This document shows positions 52,474 through 60,954 of a DNA stretch of 64,000 bases, piece after piece. The stretch comes from Roseiarcus sp963749715. GTDB lineage: Bacteria > Pseudomonadota > Alphaproteobacteria > Rhizobiales > Beijerinckiaceae. The position numbers and the translations under genes are program-made. Location: positions 62,001 to 126,000 of the forward strand of contig CAVVNR010000011.1 in the NCBI GenBank assembly GCA_963749715.1, given 5' to 3'. Below the pieces are notes generated by a model. The model made no database searches. It was not told the DNA's origin and worked only from the letters and a program-made list of their open reading frames with translations. The stretch's first letter is position 1. Each line of letters begins with the position of its first letter.

Positions 52474-53979
52474 ATGGTTGGAAAAACCGGAAGCGACCTC
52501 GAAGACCTCCGCGGCCTTCTCGCCGAGGTGAGGGCGTTGCGCGAGGAGGTCGAGCGCAAGGGGGCGGAGCTGAGAAGCTCGTGGGGCGCGGCCGGAGACC
52601 AGGCCGCGCCGCGAATTCTCAATCTTTCCCGCTACATCGCGCTGCGCGAGCGGGACCTCACCGATCTGCAATACCGGCTGGCGTCGCGGGGCTTGTCTTC
52701 GCTCGGCCGCAGCGAGGGCGATGTCGCGATGGCCCTCGATACGCTCATCGCCACGCTCAAACGCCTGACCGGGGAACCAGGCGCCGCCTATCCGGGGCGG
52801 GCTTCGGCGAGGCCGGGCGCCGAGGAATTGGAAGCGGAGGCGGACCGGCTGTTCGGCAGGCGGCAAAGAGGCGCTCCGCGCGCCCGGGTGATGGCGACCC
52901 TGCCGCCGGAAGCAGCGTCCGAACCCGAGCTGGTCGACAATCTGGTCGCCGCCGGCATGGACTGCGCGCGCATCAATTGCGCCCACGACGATGCCGAAAT
53001 TTGGGGGCGGATGATCGAAAACGTGCGCGAGGCCGCCGGGCGGCTCGAGCGTCCCTGCCGGGTGATGATGGACATCGCCGGCCCGAAGTGCCGCATCCTC
53101 AGGGTGAAGGCGCCGCCGAAGACCCGGCTCTCGCGCGGCGACCGGGTGGTTCTGGTCGACGAATTGCGCGAGAAGACAAGGGAGCCGATCGCGTTCTCGC
53201 TCAACTTCCCCGAGCTCGTCGACCAGCTCGCGGTCGGCTCGGAAGTGTTCATCGACGACGGCAAGGCGGCGGCGAGAGTCGTCTCCAAAGCCGCCGGCCG
53301 CGCGGAGATCGAGGTCTACGCCGCGCGCGAGAAGGGGGTTCGGCTGAAGCCGGGCAAGGGCGTCAATTTTCCCTCGACCGAGCTCGATCTGCCGCCCTTG
53401 ACCTCCAAGGATTTCCGCGACCTCGATTTCGTCGCCGAGCATGCCGACCTCATCGGCTATTCGTTCGTCCAGCGGGTCGACGACATCGAGCTCCTGCAGG
53501 ACCATCTCGTCGCCCGCGCGCCCAGGCGCGAGCCGCACGGGCTGGTCTTGAAGATCGAGACGCCGCTCGCGGTGCGCAATCTGCCGCAGCTCATCCTGCA
53601 ATCGGCGGCGCACAATCCGACCGCGGTGATGATCGCGCGCGGCGACCTCGCGGTCGAGCTCGGCTTCGCCCGGCTAACCGAAATGCAGGAGGAGATTTTG
53701 TGGCTGTGCGAGGCGGCGCACACGCCGGTGGTGTGGGCGACGCAGGTGCTCGACACCTATGTGCGCGACGGCGTGGCGAGCCGCGCCGAGATGACCGACG
53801 CGGCGATGGCGCAGGGCGCGGAATGCGTGATGCTCAACAAGGGGCCTTATCTCGCCGAGGGCGTCGCTTTCCTGCGCGACGTGCTCGCCCGCATGGACCG
53901 CCACAGGACGCAAGAAATTCGCCCGTTTCGGGTCGCTGAAGGAGTGGGCCTGAGCGGGCGCGAAGGACGCGCGGGTTGA
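52474..53979 (+). CDS. Pyruvate-kinase-like protein with N-terminal extension and no C-terminal domain
   Basis: 501 residues. Residues 1-135 are a charged helical extension (LLAEVRALREEVERKGAELR; LSRYIALRERDLTDLQYRLA) not found in classical pyruvate kinase. From about 138 the TIM-barrel starts: RARVMATLPPEA (for KIVCTxGP), INCAHDDAE (for NxSHG), MDIAGPKCRI (for DTKGPEIR), KIETPLAVRNL, MIARGDLAVELG (for ARGDLG) and VVWATQVLDT (for ATQMLE). The B domain (about 215-300) is present. The C-terminal regulatory domain of pyruvate kinase is missing, and several motif residues differ, so catalysis of phosphoenolpyruvate to pyruvate is uncertain. Similar noncanonical proteins occur in methylotrophic alphaproteobacteria as far as I recall. 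Confidence 0.82.
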   Translation: MVGKTGSDLEDLRGLLAEVRALREEVERKGAELRSSWGAAGDQAAPRILNLSRYIALRERDLTDLQYRLASRGLSSLGRSEGDVAMALDTLIATLKRLTGEPGAAYPGRASARPGAEELEAEADRLFGRRQRGAPRARVMATLPPEAASEPELVDNLVAAGMDCARINCAHDDAEIWGRMIENVREAAGRLERPCRVMMDIAGPKCRILRVKAPPKTRLSRGDRVVLVDELREKTREPIAFSLNFPELVDQLAVGSEVFIDDGKAAARVVSKAAGRAEIEVYAAREKGVRLKPGKGVNFPSTELDLPPLTSKDFRDLDFVAEHADLIGYSFVQRVDDIELLQDHLVARAPRREPHGLVLKIETPLAVRNLPQLILQSAAHNPTAVMIARGDLAVELGFARLTEMQEEILWLCEAAHTPVVWATQVLDTYVRDGVASRAEMTDAAMAQGAECVMLNKGPYLAEGVAFLRDVLARMDRHRTQEIRPFRVAEGVGLSGREGRAG

Positions 53980-54000
53980 ACGCGCGCGGCCTCGGCCGCG

Positions 54001-55209
54001 TCAGCCCATCAACAGGTCTCCGAACAGCTGCCAGCTCTCGCCGTCGAAGCTCGCGAGCTGCATCTGGCGGATCGGGCTGAAGTTGGTCGGCGAGGTGTTG
54101 ATCTTCATCCCCGGCAGCAACAGCGGCAGTTCGAGGTCCTTGATGTTGGCCGCCTGCTTCATGACGTTCTCGCGCGACAGATCGTTGCCGCACTGCTTGA
54201 GCACCTGCACCATCGTCGCCGCCGCGCCGAAGGCGTAGCTCGCGTTGGCGTCGTTGAGTTCGGTCGGCGACATGTATTTGTCGACAAAGGCCCCCCATTC
54301 CTTCATGCCCGGGTCGTCCTTCCAGCGGGGATCGGTCGGGTCTTTGCCGTAATAGGCGGTGATCAGACCCTTCGACTTGTCGAGGCCGGCGGGCTTGAGG
54401 ACGGTGGTGACCGAGACCGAGACGTTGGTGACGTAGCGCACCCCGTTCCAGCCAAGATCGAAGGACTTGCGGATCGCCTGCGCGGCGAATTTCGGCGTCG
54501 CGGCGATGATGAGAATGTCGGCGCCGGAGCCTTGCAGCGTGACGACCTGCGAGTCGACCGTCGGCTCGGAAGTCTCGTAGGAGGCCTCCTTCACGATCAT
54601 GCCGGCGTGATCGGCGCCGAGCACGTCCTTGAGCCCGATCAGGTAATCCTTGCCGAAGCCGTCGTTCTGGTAGAGCACGGCGATCTTGCCGTCCGGCTTG
54701 GTCGCCAGAATATGCTTGCCGTAGATGTGCGCTTCCGTTTGGTAGTTCGGATTGAAGCCGATCGTCCAGGGGAAATGCTCGGGATCGGCGAACACGCTGG
54801 CGCCGGTCGAGACGAACAGCTGCGGCACCTTGTTGTCGTTGAGATATTGGCGGATCGCGAGGTTCGGCGGCGTGCCGAGCGTCTGGAACAGGAAGGCGAC
54901 CTTTTCGTCCTCGACCAGGCGGCGCACCTGCTCGACCGTCTTCGGCGGGCTGTAGCCGTCGTCGAGACTGATGAGATTGATCTTGCGGCCGTTGATCCCG
55001 CCCTGCTCGTTGATCATCTTGAAATAGGCGGCCTCGGTGCGGCCGATCACGCCATAGGCGGAGGCCGGGCCGCTGTAGGGCATGGTCTGGCCGATCTTGA
55101 TCTCGGTATCGGTGACGCCGGGCGCATTGTCGGCGCGGGCCGAGCCGGCGCTCGCCGCAAGCGCCGCAGCGGCGGCGCTCGATTGCAGGAATGTGCGTCG
55201 AGTGATCAT
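54001..55209 (-). CDS. Branched-chain amino-acid-type ABC substrate-binding protein
   Basis: 402 residues from ATG 55209 with AAGGAAAGGGAG upstream. MITRRTFLQSSAAAAALAAS ending ARAD is a Tat-like signal (RRTFLQ). IKIGQTMPYSGPASAYGVIG is the first strand of Peripla_BP_6, and FFQTLGT-like FLFQTLGTPPNLAIRQYLND and VPQLFVSTGASVFADPEHFP are typical of the ligand-binding cleft. Its ATG overlaps a TGA that would end the frame-corrected livM, implying translational coupling. Last gene of livG-livF-livH-livM-binding protein. The ligand may be an amino acid, amide or aromatic acid. Confidence 0.92.
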   Translation of the reverse strand: MITRRTFLQSSAAAAALAASAGSARADNAPGVTDTEIKIGQTMPYSGPASAYGVIGRTEAAYFKMINEQGGINGRKINLISLDDGYSPPKTVEQVRRLVEDEKVAFLFQTLGTPPNLAIRQYLNDNKVPQLFVSTGASVFADPEHFPWTIGFNPNYQTEAHIYGKHILATKPDGKIAVLYQNDGFGKDYLIGLKDVLGADHAGMIVKEASYETSEPTVDSQVVTLQGSGADILIIAATPKFAAQAIRKSFDLGWNGVRYVTNVSVSVTTVLKPAGLDKSKGLITAYYGKDPTDPRWKDDPGMKEWGAFVDKYMSPTELNDANASYAFGAAATMVQVLKQCGNDLSRENVMKQAANIKDLELPLLLPGMKINTSPTNFSPIRQMQLASFDGESWQLFGDLLMG

Positions 55210-56274
55210 GGCGATTCTCCCTTTCCTTCATATTTCGCGGCGACGTTCTCGCCGCCGTCGCTTTGAACCTCAATTCGTCGAGACGAAGCGAGCGCGCGCA
55301 CGACGGCGTTCGCCGCCGCCCGCGCCGCGCCGGCTACTCCCGTCGGCATCGCGGCCATTACCAGAATCGAGCAGCGCGCCGTAAATCGCCCCCGGCAGGG
55401 CCTTGGCGCTCTCGCCGAAATTGACCGAGAGCTGGTCGGCGATGTTGGGCACGAATTCGATGAACAGGGCGCCGAACAGCACGCCGCCGAGCGAGGCGAG
55501 GCCGCCGACCACGATCCCGACCAGGAAGGCGAGCGAGAGCGGCAGCCCGAAGCTCTCGGGCGAAACGAAGCCGACGGCGATCGCGCTCAATCCCCCCGCC
55601 ACGCCGGCATAGAAGCGCGCTGACGCCGAAGCAGGTCGTCTTGTAGAGCGCCGCGTTGACGCCCATCGTCTCGGCGGCGATCGGCTGGTCGCGGATGGCG
55701 ATCAGCGCCCGTCCGATCCGGCCGCGCGCCAGATTCCGCGCCGCCCAGTAGAGCGCCGCGCCGCAGACGAGGCACACGAGGTAGAGCCATTGGTCGGGGT
55801 TGAGCCGGAGCCCGAGCGGCGCGAGCGGCTTGGGGATCGAAAGTCCCTGCGATCCGCCGGTTAAGGCGTCGAAGCCGGTGTAGCTCAGGATCTGGGGAGT
55901 CGCGACCGCAAGCGCGAAGGTGGCAAGCGCCAGATAAAGCCCGCCGAACCTGAGCGCGGGAAAGCCGAACAGAAATCCGGCGACGAAGCACACGACGCTC
56001 GCCAACGGGATAGCCAGCCCAAAACGGGAGGCCGAACTTGGTGATCAGGATCGCCGCGCCATAGCCGCCGATGGCGAAGAAGGCGCCGTGGCCGAGCGAG
56101 ATCTGGCCGTTGAAGCCGGTCAGCAGGTTGAGTCCAAGCAGCGCGATGGCGAGGATGAGCACCTGCGCGCCCTGATAGATGTGGTAGCCCGACGCGACGA
56201 ACAGGATAGGCGAGCGCAATGACCGCGACCGCGAGCGTGAGAAGGTTCCGCACCGCGCCGTCGGCTTCGGCCAT
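55206..56274 (-). pseudogene. livM: LivM-type ABC permease carrying four one-base insertions
   Basis: Starts at ATG 56274, 3 bases after livH. LivM sequence is present throughout but in successive frames: MAEADGAVRNLLTLAVAVIA; (shift at about 56208) ILFVASGYHIYQGAQVLILA and GLNLLTGFNGQISLGHGAFF; (56018-56020) LASVVCFVAGFLFGFPALRF and RALIAIRDQPIAAETMGVNA; (about 55616) FYAGVAGGLSAIAVGFVSPE; (about 55368) ILVMAAMPTGVAG. Each break is repaired by deleting one base, and the repaired gene is exactly 355 codons, ending in a TGA that overlaps the next ATG. Without the last correction the frame stops at 55270. Normal LivM is 320-360 residues. Sequencing errors are the simplest cause; a very young pseudogene is the alternative. 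Confidence 0.88.
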
Positions 56275-56276
56275 TG

Positions 56277-57146
56277 TCAGACCCTCGCCACGAGGCGGCG
56301 CCCGAAGAGGCCGGACGGCCGCCAGACCAGGACGGCGATGATGATCGCGAGCGCGACCGAGAGCTTGACCTCCGGGCCGACGACATAGGCGCCGACGAGA
56401 TTGCCGAGCACGCCGACCGCAAAGCCGCCGACGGCCGCGCCGAACGGATTGTCGATGCCGCCCAGGACCGCGCCGGCGAAAGCGTAGAGCAGCACGCCGC
56501 CCATCATGTTGGGGTCGAGATAGACGATCGGCGCCGCCATCATGCCGGCGATCGATCCGATCGCCGCCGCCAGGCCCCAGCCGATCGCCAGCATCCATCC
56601 GACCCGGATGCCGACCAGCCGGCTCGACACCGGATTCTGCGCCGCCGCCCGCATCGCGAGGCCGAGCGGGGTAAAGCGGAAAAACGCGAAGACCAGCGCG
56701 AGCACCGCCAGGGTCACGACCATCGATCCGGATTCGTGCGCCGACATGTAGCCCGCGCCGAACCATTGACGCGTGAATGGGCTGTCGAAGGATTGGACCG
56801 AATATCCGTATAGCCATCCGGCGAGCGAGTTGAAGATGAAGGCGAGACCGATGAACACGATCACGGAAGCGAGAACCGGCGCGTTGGCGAATGGCCTCAC
56901 GATCAGCCGCTCGATCGCCACCCCGCCGATGAAGGAGACGACAATCGTGGCCAGGAAGGCGAACCAGTAGGGTTGGCCGAGGTCGATCAGCTTCCAGGCG
57001 AAATAGGTCGAGAACATCGCCATTTCGCCCTGGGCGAAATTGATGAGCTGGGTCGCCTGGTAGATCATCACCAGCGCGAGCGCCATGATGGCGTAGACGC
57101 CGCCAAGCGCCAGTCCGGACGCCAGTTGGTGGAGGAACTCGCCCAA
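56277..57146 (-). CDS. livH: Branched-chain amino-acid-type ABC permease LivH
   Basis: 289 residues, eight hydrophobic helices. LASGLALGGVYAIMALALVM is the conserved start, INFAQGEMAMFSTYFAWKLI the signature GE loop, RFTPLGLAMRAAAQNPVSSR and LVGIRVGWMLAIGWGLAAAI the EAA-like coupling region. Intact, in contrast to the neighbouring livM. Co-transcribed with livF (20-base gap) and livM (2-base gap). Confidence 0.94.
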   Translation of the reverse strand: MGEFLHQLASGLALGGVYAIMALALVMIYQATQLINFAQGEMAMFSTYFAWKLIDLGQPYWFAFLATIVVSFIGGVAIERLIVRPFANAPVLASVIVFIGLAFIFNSLAGWLYGYSVQSFDSPFTRQWFGAGYMSAHESGSMVVTLAVLALVFAFFRFTPLGLAMRAAAQNPVSSRLVGIRVGWMLAIGWGLAAAIGSIAGMMAAPIVYLDPNMMGGVLLYAFAGAVLGGIDNPFGAAVGGFAVGVLGNLVGAYVVGPEVKLSVALAIIIAVLVWRPSGLFGRRLVARV

Positions 57147-57166
57147 AGTCCGAGGGTCTCCCGCCG

Positions 57167-57883
57167 CTAGTAGCCGAGATAGGCGCGACGCACCGCGTCG
57201 TCCGCGCGGATCGTCTGCGACGGGCCGCTGAGCGCGACCCGCCCGGTTTCGATCAGCACCGCCCGGTCGGCGAGATCGAGCGCCAGCGAAGCGTTCTGCT
57301 CGACGATCAGCAGGCTCACGCCCTCGTCGCGATTGATCGCGCCGAGGACGCGGAAGATCTCCGCCACCACCAGCGGCGCGAGGCCGAACGACGGTTCGTC
57401 GAGCATGAGGAGGCTCGGGCGCATCAAGAGCGCGCGCGCGATCGCCAGCATCTGCTGCTCGCCGCCGGAGAGCGTTCCCGCCTGCTGGCGGCGCCGCTCG
57501 GCGAGGCGCGGAAAGAAGCCGAACACCCGGTCGAAATCCCCGCGGACGCCCTGCCTGTCGCCGCGGATATAGGCGCCGAGGCGCAGGTTCTCCTCGACCG
57601 TGAGATCGGTGAACGTCCCGCGCCCGTCGGGCACATGCGCGACGCCGAGACGGGCGACGTCCTCGGTCGCCAGCGCGCCGATCGGGCGGCCGCGGAAGCG
57701 GATGTCGCCCGAGCGGCGGATGAGGCCGCTCAGCGCCCGCAAGATCGTGGTTTTGCCGGCGCCGTTGGCGCCGAGCACCGCCGTCGCGCCGCCGTCCTCG
57801 ACCTCGAAATCGATCCCGTGCAGCGCCCGCGCCGGGCCGTACCAGGCTTCGAGACCCTTGGCTTCCAGGATCGGCGCGCTCAA
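57167..57883 (-). CDS. livF: Branched-chain amino-acid-type ABC ATPase LivF
   Basis: 238 residues from TTG 57883, which overlaps the livG stop (TTGA), a typical translational coupling in liv operons. Walker A GANGAGKTT (about 38-46), signature LSGGEQQMLAIARAL (about 137), Walker B LLMLDEPSFGLAPLV (about 158) and H-loop LLIVEQNAS (about 190). The DEPSxGLAP form is diagnostic of LivF. The frame is open upstream to 58348 but only overlaps livG. Confidence 0.94.
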   Translation of the reverse strand: MSAPILEAKGLEAWYGPARALHGIDFEVEDGGATAVLGANGAGKTTILRALSGLIRRSGDIRFRGRPIGALATEDVARLGVAHVPDGRGTFTDLTVEENLRLGAYIRGDRQGVRGDFDRVFGFFPRLAERRRQQAGTLSGGEQQMLAIARALLMRPSLLMLDEPSFGLAPLVVAEIFRVLGAINRDEGVSLLIVEQNASLALDLADRAVLIETGRVALSGPSQTIRADDAVRRAYLGY

Positions 57884-58701
57884 CTCGCGCTCCCGAGATA
57901 GGCGCGCACCACTTCTCGATTGGCCCTCACGTCGTCGGGCCGCCCGTTGGCGATCACCCGGCCGAAGTCGAGCGCGACGACCTGATCGGAGACCCGCATG
58001 ACCAAATTCATGTGATGCTCGACCAGGAGCACGGCGACGCCGCGGCGGTCGCGGATGGCGCGGATTTCCTCGGCGAGCCCATCGACCTCGGCGTGGTTGA
58101 GGCCGCCGGCCGGTTCGTCCAGGAGCAGGAGCTTGGGCCCCTTGGCGAGCGCGCGGGCGAGCTCGACGCGCTTGCGCACGCCGAACGGAAGCGCGCCCGC
58201 CGGACGCTCGGCCACGCTTTTCAGGCCGAACTCCTCGATCAGCGCGTCGGCGCGCTCGGCGATCTCGATCTCCTCGCGCCTCGCCAGCGGCGTCGCCAGC
58301 GCATTGGCGAGAAATCCGCCGCGCCCAAACGCATGGGCGCCGACGCACACGTTCTCGCGCACGGTCATGGTCGAGAACAGGGCAACGTTCTGAAAGGTCC
58401 GGGCGATGCCGAGCGCGGCGAGCTCGTGCTTGGCGAAAACGGCCAGCGGCCGGCCGTCGAACATGATCGACCCTGCGCCCGGATCATAAAGGCGCGAGAT
58501 GCAGTTGAAGAGCGTCGTCTTGCCGGCGCCGTTCGGCCCGATCAAGCCGCAGATGGCGCCCCGGGCGACCTCGAAGGAGACGTCCTGGAGCGCGGTTACG
58601 CCGCCGAACCGCATCGTCACGCCGCTGACCGCCAGCAGCGGCGAGGCGCACGCGTCTGGTCCTTCGTCCGCGCCTCCGGCTTTCGCCTCGGCCAGCTCCA
58701 T
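57880..58701 (-). CDS. livG: Branched-chain amino-acid-type ABC ATPase LivG
   Basis: 273 residues from ATG 58701 (MELAEAKAGGADEGPDACAS), preferred over open codons up to 58782 that lie beyond the Met. Walker A GPNGAGKTT (about 58-66), IARTFQNVALFSTMTVREN Q-loop, signature LPFGVRKRVELARAL (LivG-type, with PFG replacing SGG), Walker B LLLLDEPAGGLNHAEV and H-loop LLVEHHMNLVM. LivG insert helix FGRGGFLANAL is present. First gene of the five-gene transporter operon. Confidence 0.94.
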   Translation of the reverse strand: MELAEAKAGGADEGPDACASPLLAVSGVTMRFGGVTALQDVSFEVARGAICGLIGPNGAGKTTLFNCISRLYDPGAGSIMFDGRPLAVFAKHELAALGIARTFQNVALFSTMTVRENVCVGAHAFGRGGFLANALATPLARREEIEIAERADALIEEFGLKSVAERPAGALPFGVRKRVELARALAKGPKLLLLDEPAGGLNHAEVDGLAEEIRAIRDRRGVAVLLVEHHMNLVMRVSDQVVALDFGRVIANGRPDDVRANREVVRAYLGSAS

Positions 58702-58830
58702 GGACTTTCCGTTCCCGACGTCGTCCGACCGGTTAAGGCCGGCCGTCCATTGTAGTCTTGACGTTTCTAGCCGGCTTGTCACCTGCTTTGTTTTTAGGAC
58801 TTTAGTAGATGGCGCAGAACGGCGGAGGGC

Positions 58831-59601
58831 TCATTCCCGGCGGGCGAGGAAATCGAGCGCGGTCGCCTTGAACGCCTTGTCGCCGACCGCGAGATTGTGA
58901 TCGCGGCCCGGAATGTCGAACGCCGTTCCCCGCGGCAGCATGGCGGCGAGCTTGTGGCCGTTGCCGGCGACGGCATCACGTTCGCCGACGGCGACCAGCG
59001 CCGGCTGAGCGATGCGCGCCAGTTCGGCGGGCGTCAGGGCCCGCCGCGAGCCGCGGACGCAGGCGGCGAGCGCGGCGAGGTCGCTCTTCGTCCTCTCCGC
59101 GAAAGCGCGGAACATGCGCTGCGCCGGGTTGGCGAGGCTTTCGAGCGACGGCGCCTCCATGGCCTCTGCGATTTCTTCCGGCAACCCGGCCTCGCGCACG
59201 AGGCGGTCGCCGATCCCGCCGAGGATCAGCGCGCGGACCCGGCTCGGTCGGCTAAGCGCGAGGATGGTCGCGATCCGCGCGCCCATCGAATAGCCCATCA
59301 CGTCGGCGCGCTCGATCCCCAAATGCGCGAGCAGGTTGGCGGCGTCGCGCGTCATCAGATCGGCGCGATAGTCGGCGGGCGCGTAGAGTTTTTCGCTTTG
59401 CCCATGGCCGCGGTTGTCGAAGGCGACGACCCGGCGCCCGGCCTGGGCCAGGGTCTCGATCCAGCGCGGCTCGACCCAATTGACGCGATGGTTGGAGGCG
59501 AAGCCATGGATCAACAGGATCGGCTCGCCGAGGTCATGAGCTTCAGGCGCGACGTCAATGAACGCGATGCCGACGCCGTCCGACGAAAAATGCCGAAGCA
59601 T
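58831..59601 (-). CDS. Alpha/beta hydrolase
   Basis: 256 residues from ATG 59601 (MLRHFSSDGVGIAFIDV), with a TTG 13 codons upstream as alternative. HGFASNHRVNW is the oxyanion region, RVVAFDNRGHGQSEK the strand-4/turn, VMGYSMGARIATILAL holds the nucleophile Ser (GYSMG, about residue 102), ALVAVGERDAV the catalytic Asp region and IPGRDHNLAVGD the catalytic His (about 233). Substrate unknown; related to 2-hydroxymuconate-semialdehyde/lactone hydrolase-like enzymes. Confidence 0.88.
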   Translation of the reverse strand: MLRHFSSDGVGIAFIDVAPEAHDLGEPILLIHGFASNHRVNWVEPRWIETLAQAGRRVVAFDNRGHGQSEKLYAPADYRADLMTRDAANLLAHLGIERADVMGYSMGARIATILALSRPSRVRALILGGIGDRLVREAGLPEEIAEAMEAPSLESLANPAQRMFRAFAERTKSDLAALAACVRGSRRALTPAELARIAQPALVAVGERDAVAGNGHKLAAMLPRGTAFDIPGRDHNLAVGDKAFKATALDFLARRE

Positions 59602-59941
59602 GGGCGGGGCTGCCAAATCCGTGCGTCTCTCGTTGTCCAAAAAAGGCGTGAAACCGACATAGAGCAGTCACTGCGGCCAGCTAGCAAGTCAGCCGTCGTT
59701 ATCGGGGATCGCGTCGTGTTGCTTTCCGCATTGGCGACTTGGCGATCCAGGGGCCTCTGCCGCATCGGTCCCTGGATCGCCTCCCGCGACCCATCCCCTG
59801 CCCTTCCCGACTGGTTCTCGCTGAGCCGTCCGCGACGGCTTGACCGGAAAGGGTCGGATGTCGCTTAGTGCCAATTCCCATGCACGACGCGAAAGCTGGC
59901 GATTCGGACGGCCCGCGGGCTCAAGCCCGCCCGGCGGCGGC
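59602..59941. other. Divergent intergenic region, no gene seen
   Basis: 340 bases between the hydrolase and the iron-sulfur protein. Short frames are not convincing. Upstream in-frame codons exist for the next gene (ATG 59840), but the chosen ATG 59942 has the protein-like start. Confidence 0.4.
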
Positions 59942-60922
59942 ATGAGCCGACGACGCGCGCCCGTCTGGACGCCGAGCGCCGACCAGATCGGCCATTGGCC
60001 CGCCGTTTCGGGCAATGCGATCAACGGCGTCGGCGAAGATGCGCCGCGCCGGCCCTCGCCGGTCTACTGGCGCCCGCCGGAGACGATCCCGCACGGGCCG
60101 CTTCAGCGCTGGTTCTATCAGCGCACCGGCGACGATGAGACGCTGGGCGAAGCGCGGCGGCAGCGCCAGCAGGCGATCGACGAGCCGCTCATTCCCGTAA
60201 GCCCGGATAAAGCCGATTTGGGCGCCGAGGTCCTGACCGCGACGGCGAAGCGCGCGGCGGCGGAATGCGGCGCCGACGACGCCGGGATCACGCCGATGCT
60301 CGCCGACTATGTGTTCGAAGGCGATGACCCGCCGCCCTATCCGTGGATGATCGTGCTCGCGGTCGAGCAGGATTACGAGGCGATGAAGCAAGCCCCCTCG
60401 ATGCGCTCGCTGGTCGAGATCACGCGCCAGTACGGGCGGGGAATCCGGGCGGCCAAGGGCCTCGCCAACTGGCTGCGCCGCCAAGGCTACGACGCCTTCC
60501 CCTATGGCGGCCCGATGGCGGGCTCGTTCGTCTTGATCCCGCCCGCGATCCAGGCGGGACTGGGCGAACTCGGCAAGCACGGGTCGATGATCCACCGCAA
60601 GTTCGGCTCGAACTTCCGGCTCGCCTGCGTGCTCACCGACGCGCCGCTGCTCGCCGACGCCCCTGAGGCTTTCGGCGCCGACGACTTCTGCCTCCATTGC
60701 CGAGTGTGCTCGGATGCATGTCCGCCGGCGGCGATTCTGCCGGAGAAGACGCTGGTGCGCGGCGAAACGCGCTGGTACGTCGACTTCGACAAGTGCCTGC
60801 CCTATTTCAACGAGGCGATGAGCTGCGCCATCTGCCTCGCGGTCTGCCCGTTCAGTCGGCCAGGCGTCGGCGACAATCTGGTGATGAAGCTCGCCGCGCG
60901 GCGCGTGCGCGACGAAGCATGA
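59942..60922 (+). CDS. Double-4Fe-4S protein related to reductive dehalogenase/QueG-type oxidoreductases
   Basis: 326 residues. Two 4Fe-4S motifs near the C-terminus: CLHCRVCSDACPPAA (C-x2-C-x2-C-x3-C, about residue 252) and CAICLAVCPFSRPG with an upstream Cys (SCAICLAVCP plus KCLP). The middle (about 100-240) resembles the B12-binding core of reductive dehalogenases and epoxyqueuosine reductase: RQYGRGIRAAKGLANWLRRQG, YDAFPYGGPM, AGLGELGKHGSMIHRKFGSN and RLACVLTDAPL. No Tat or Sec signal, unlike respiratory dehalogenases, so a cytosolic catabolic or unknown reductase is likely. Cobalamin binding is inferred from family only. Convergent with the ccdA-like gene (32-base gap). Confidence 0.8.
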   Translation: MSRRRAPVWTPSADQIGHWPAVSGNAINGVGEDAPRRPSPVYWRPPETIPHGPLQRWFYQRTGDDETLGEARRQRQQAIDEPLIPVSPDKADLGAEVLTATAKRAAAECGADDAGITPMLADYVFEGDDPPPYPWMIVLAVEQDYEAMKQAPSMRSLVEITRQYGRGIRAAKGLANWLRRQGYDAFPYGGPMAGSFVLIPPAIQAGLGELGKHGSMIHRKFGSNFRLACVLTDAPLLADAPEAFGADDFCLHCRVCSDACPPAAILPEKTLVRGETRWYVDFDKCLPYFNEAMSCAICLAVCPFSRPGVGDNLVMKLAARRVRDEA

Positions 60923-60954
60923 CGCGACCGGCCCCGGGCGCGCCCGCCCAGGCG

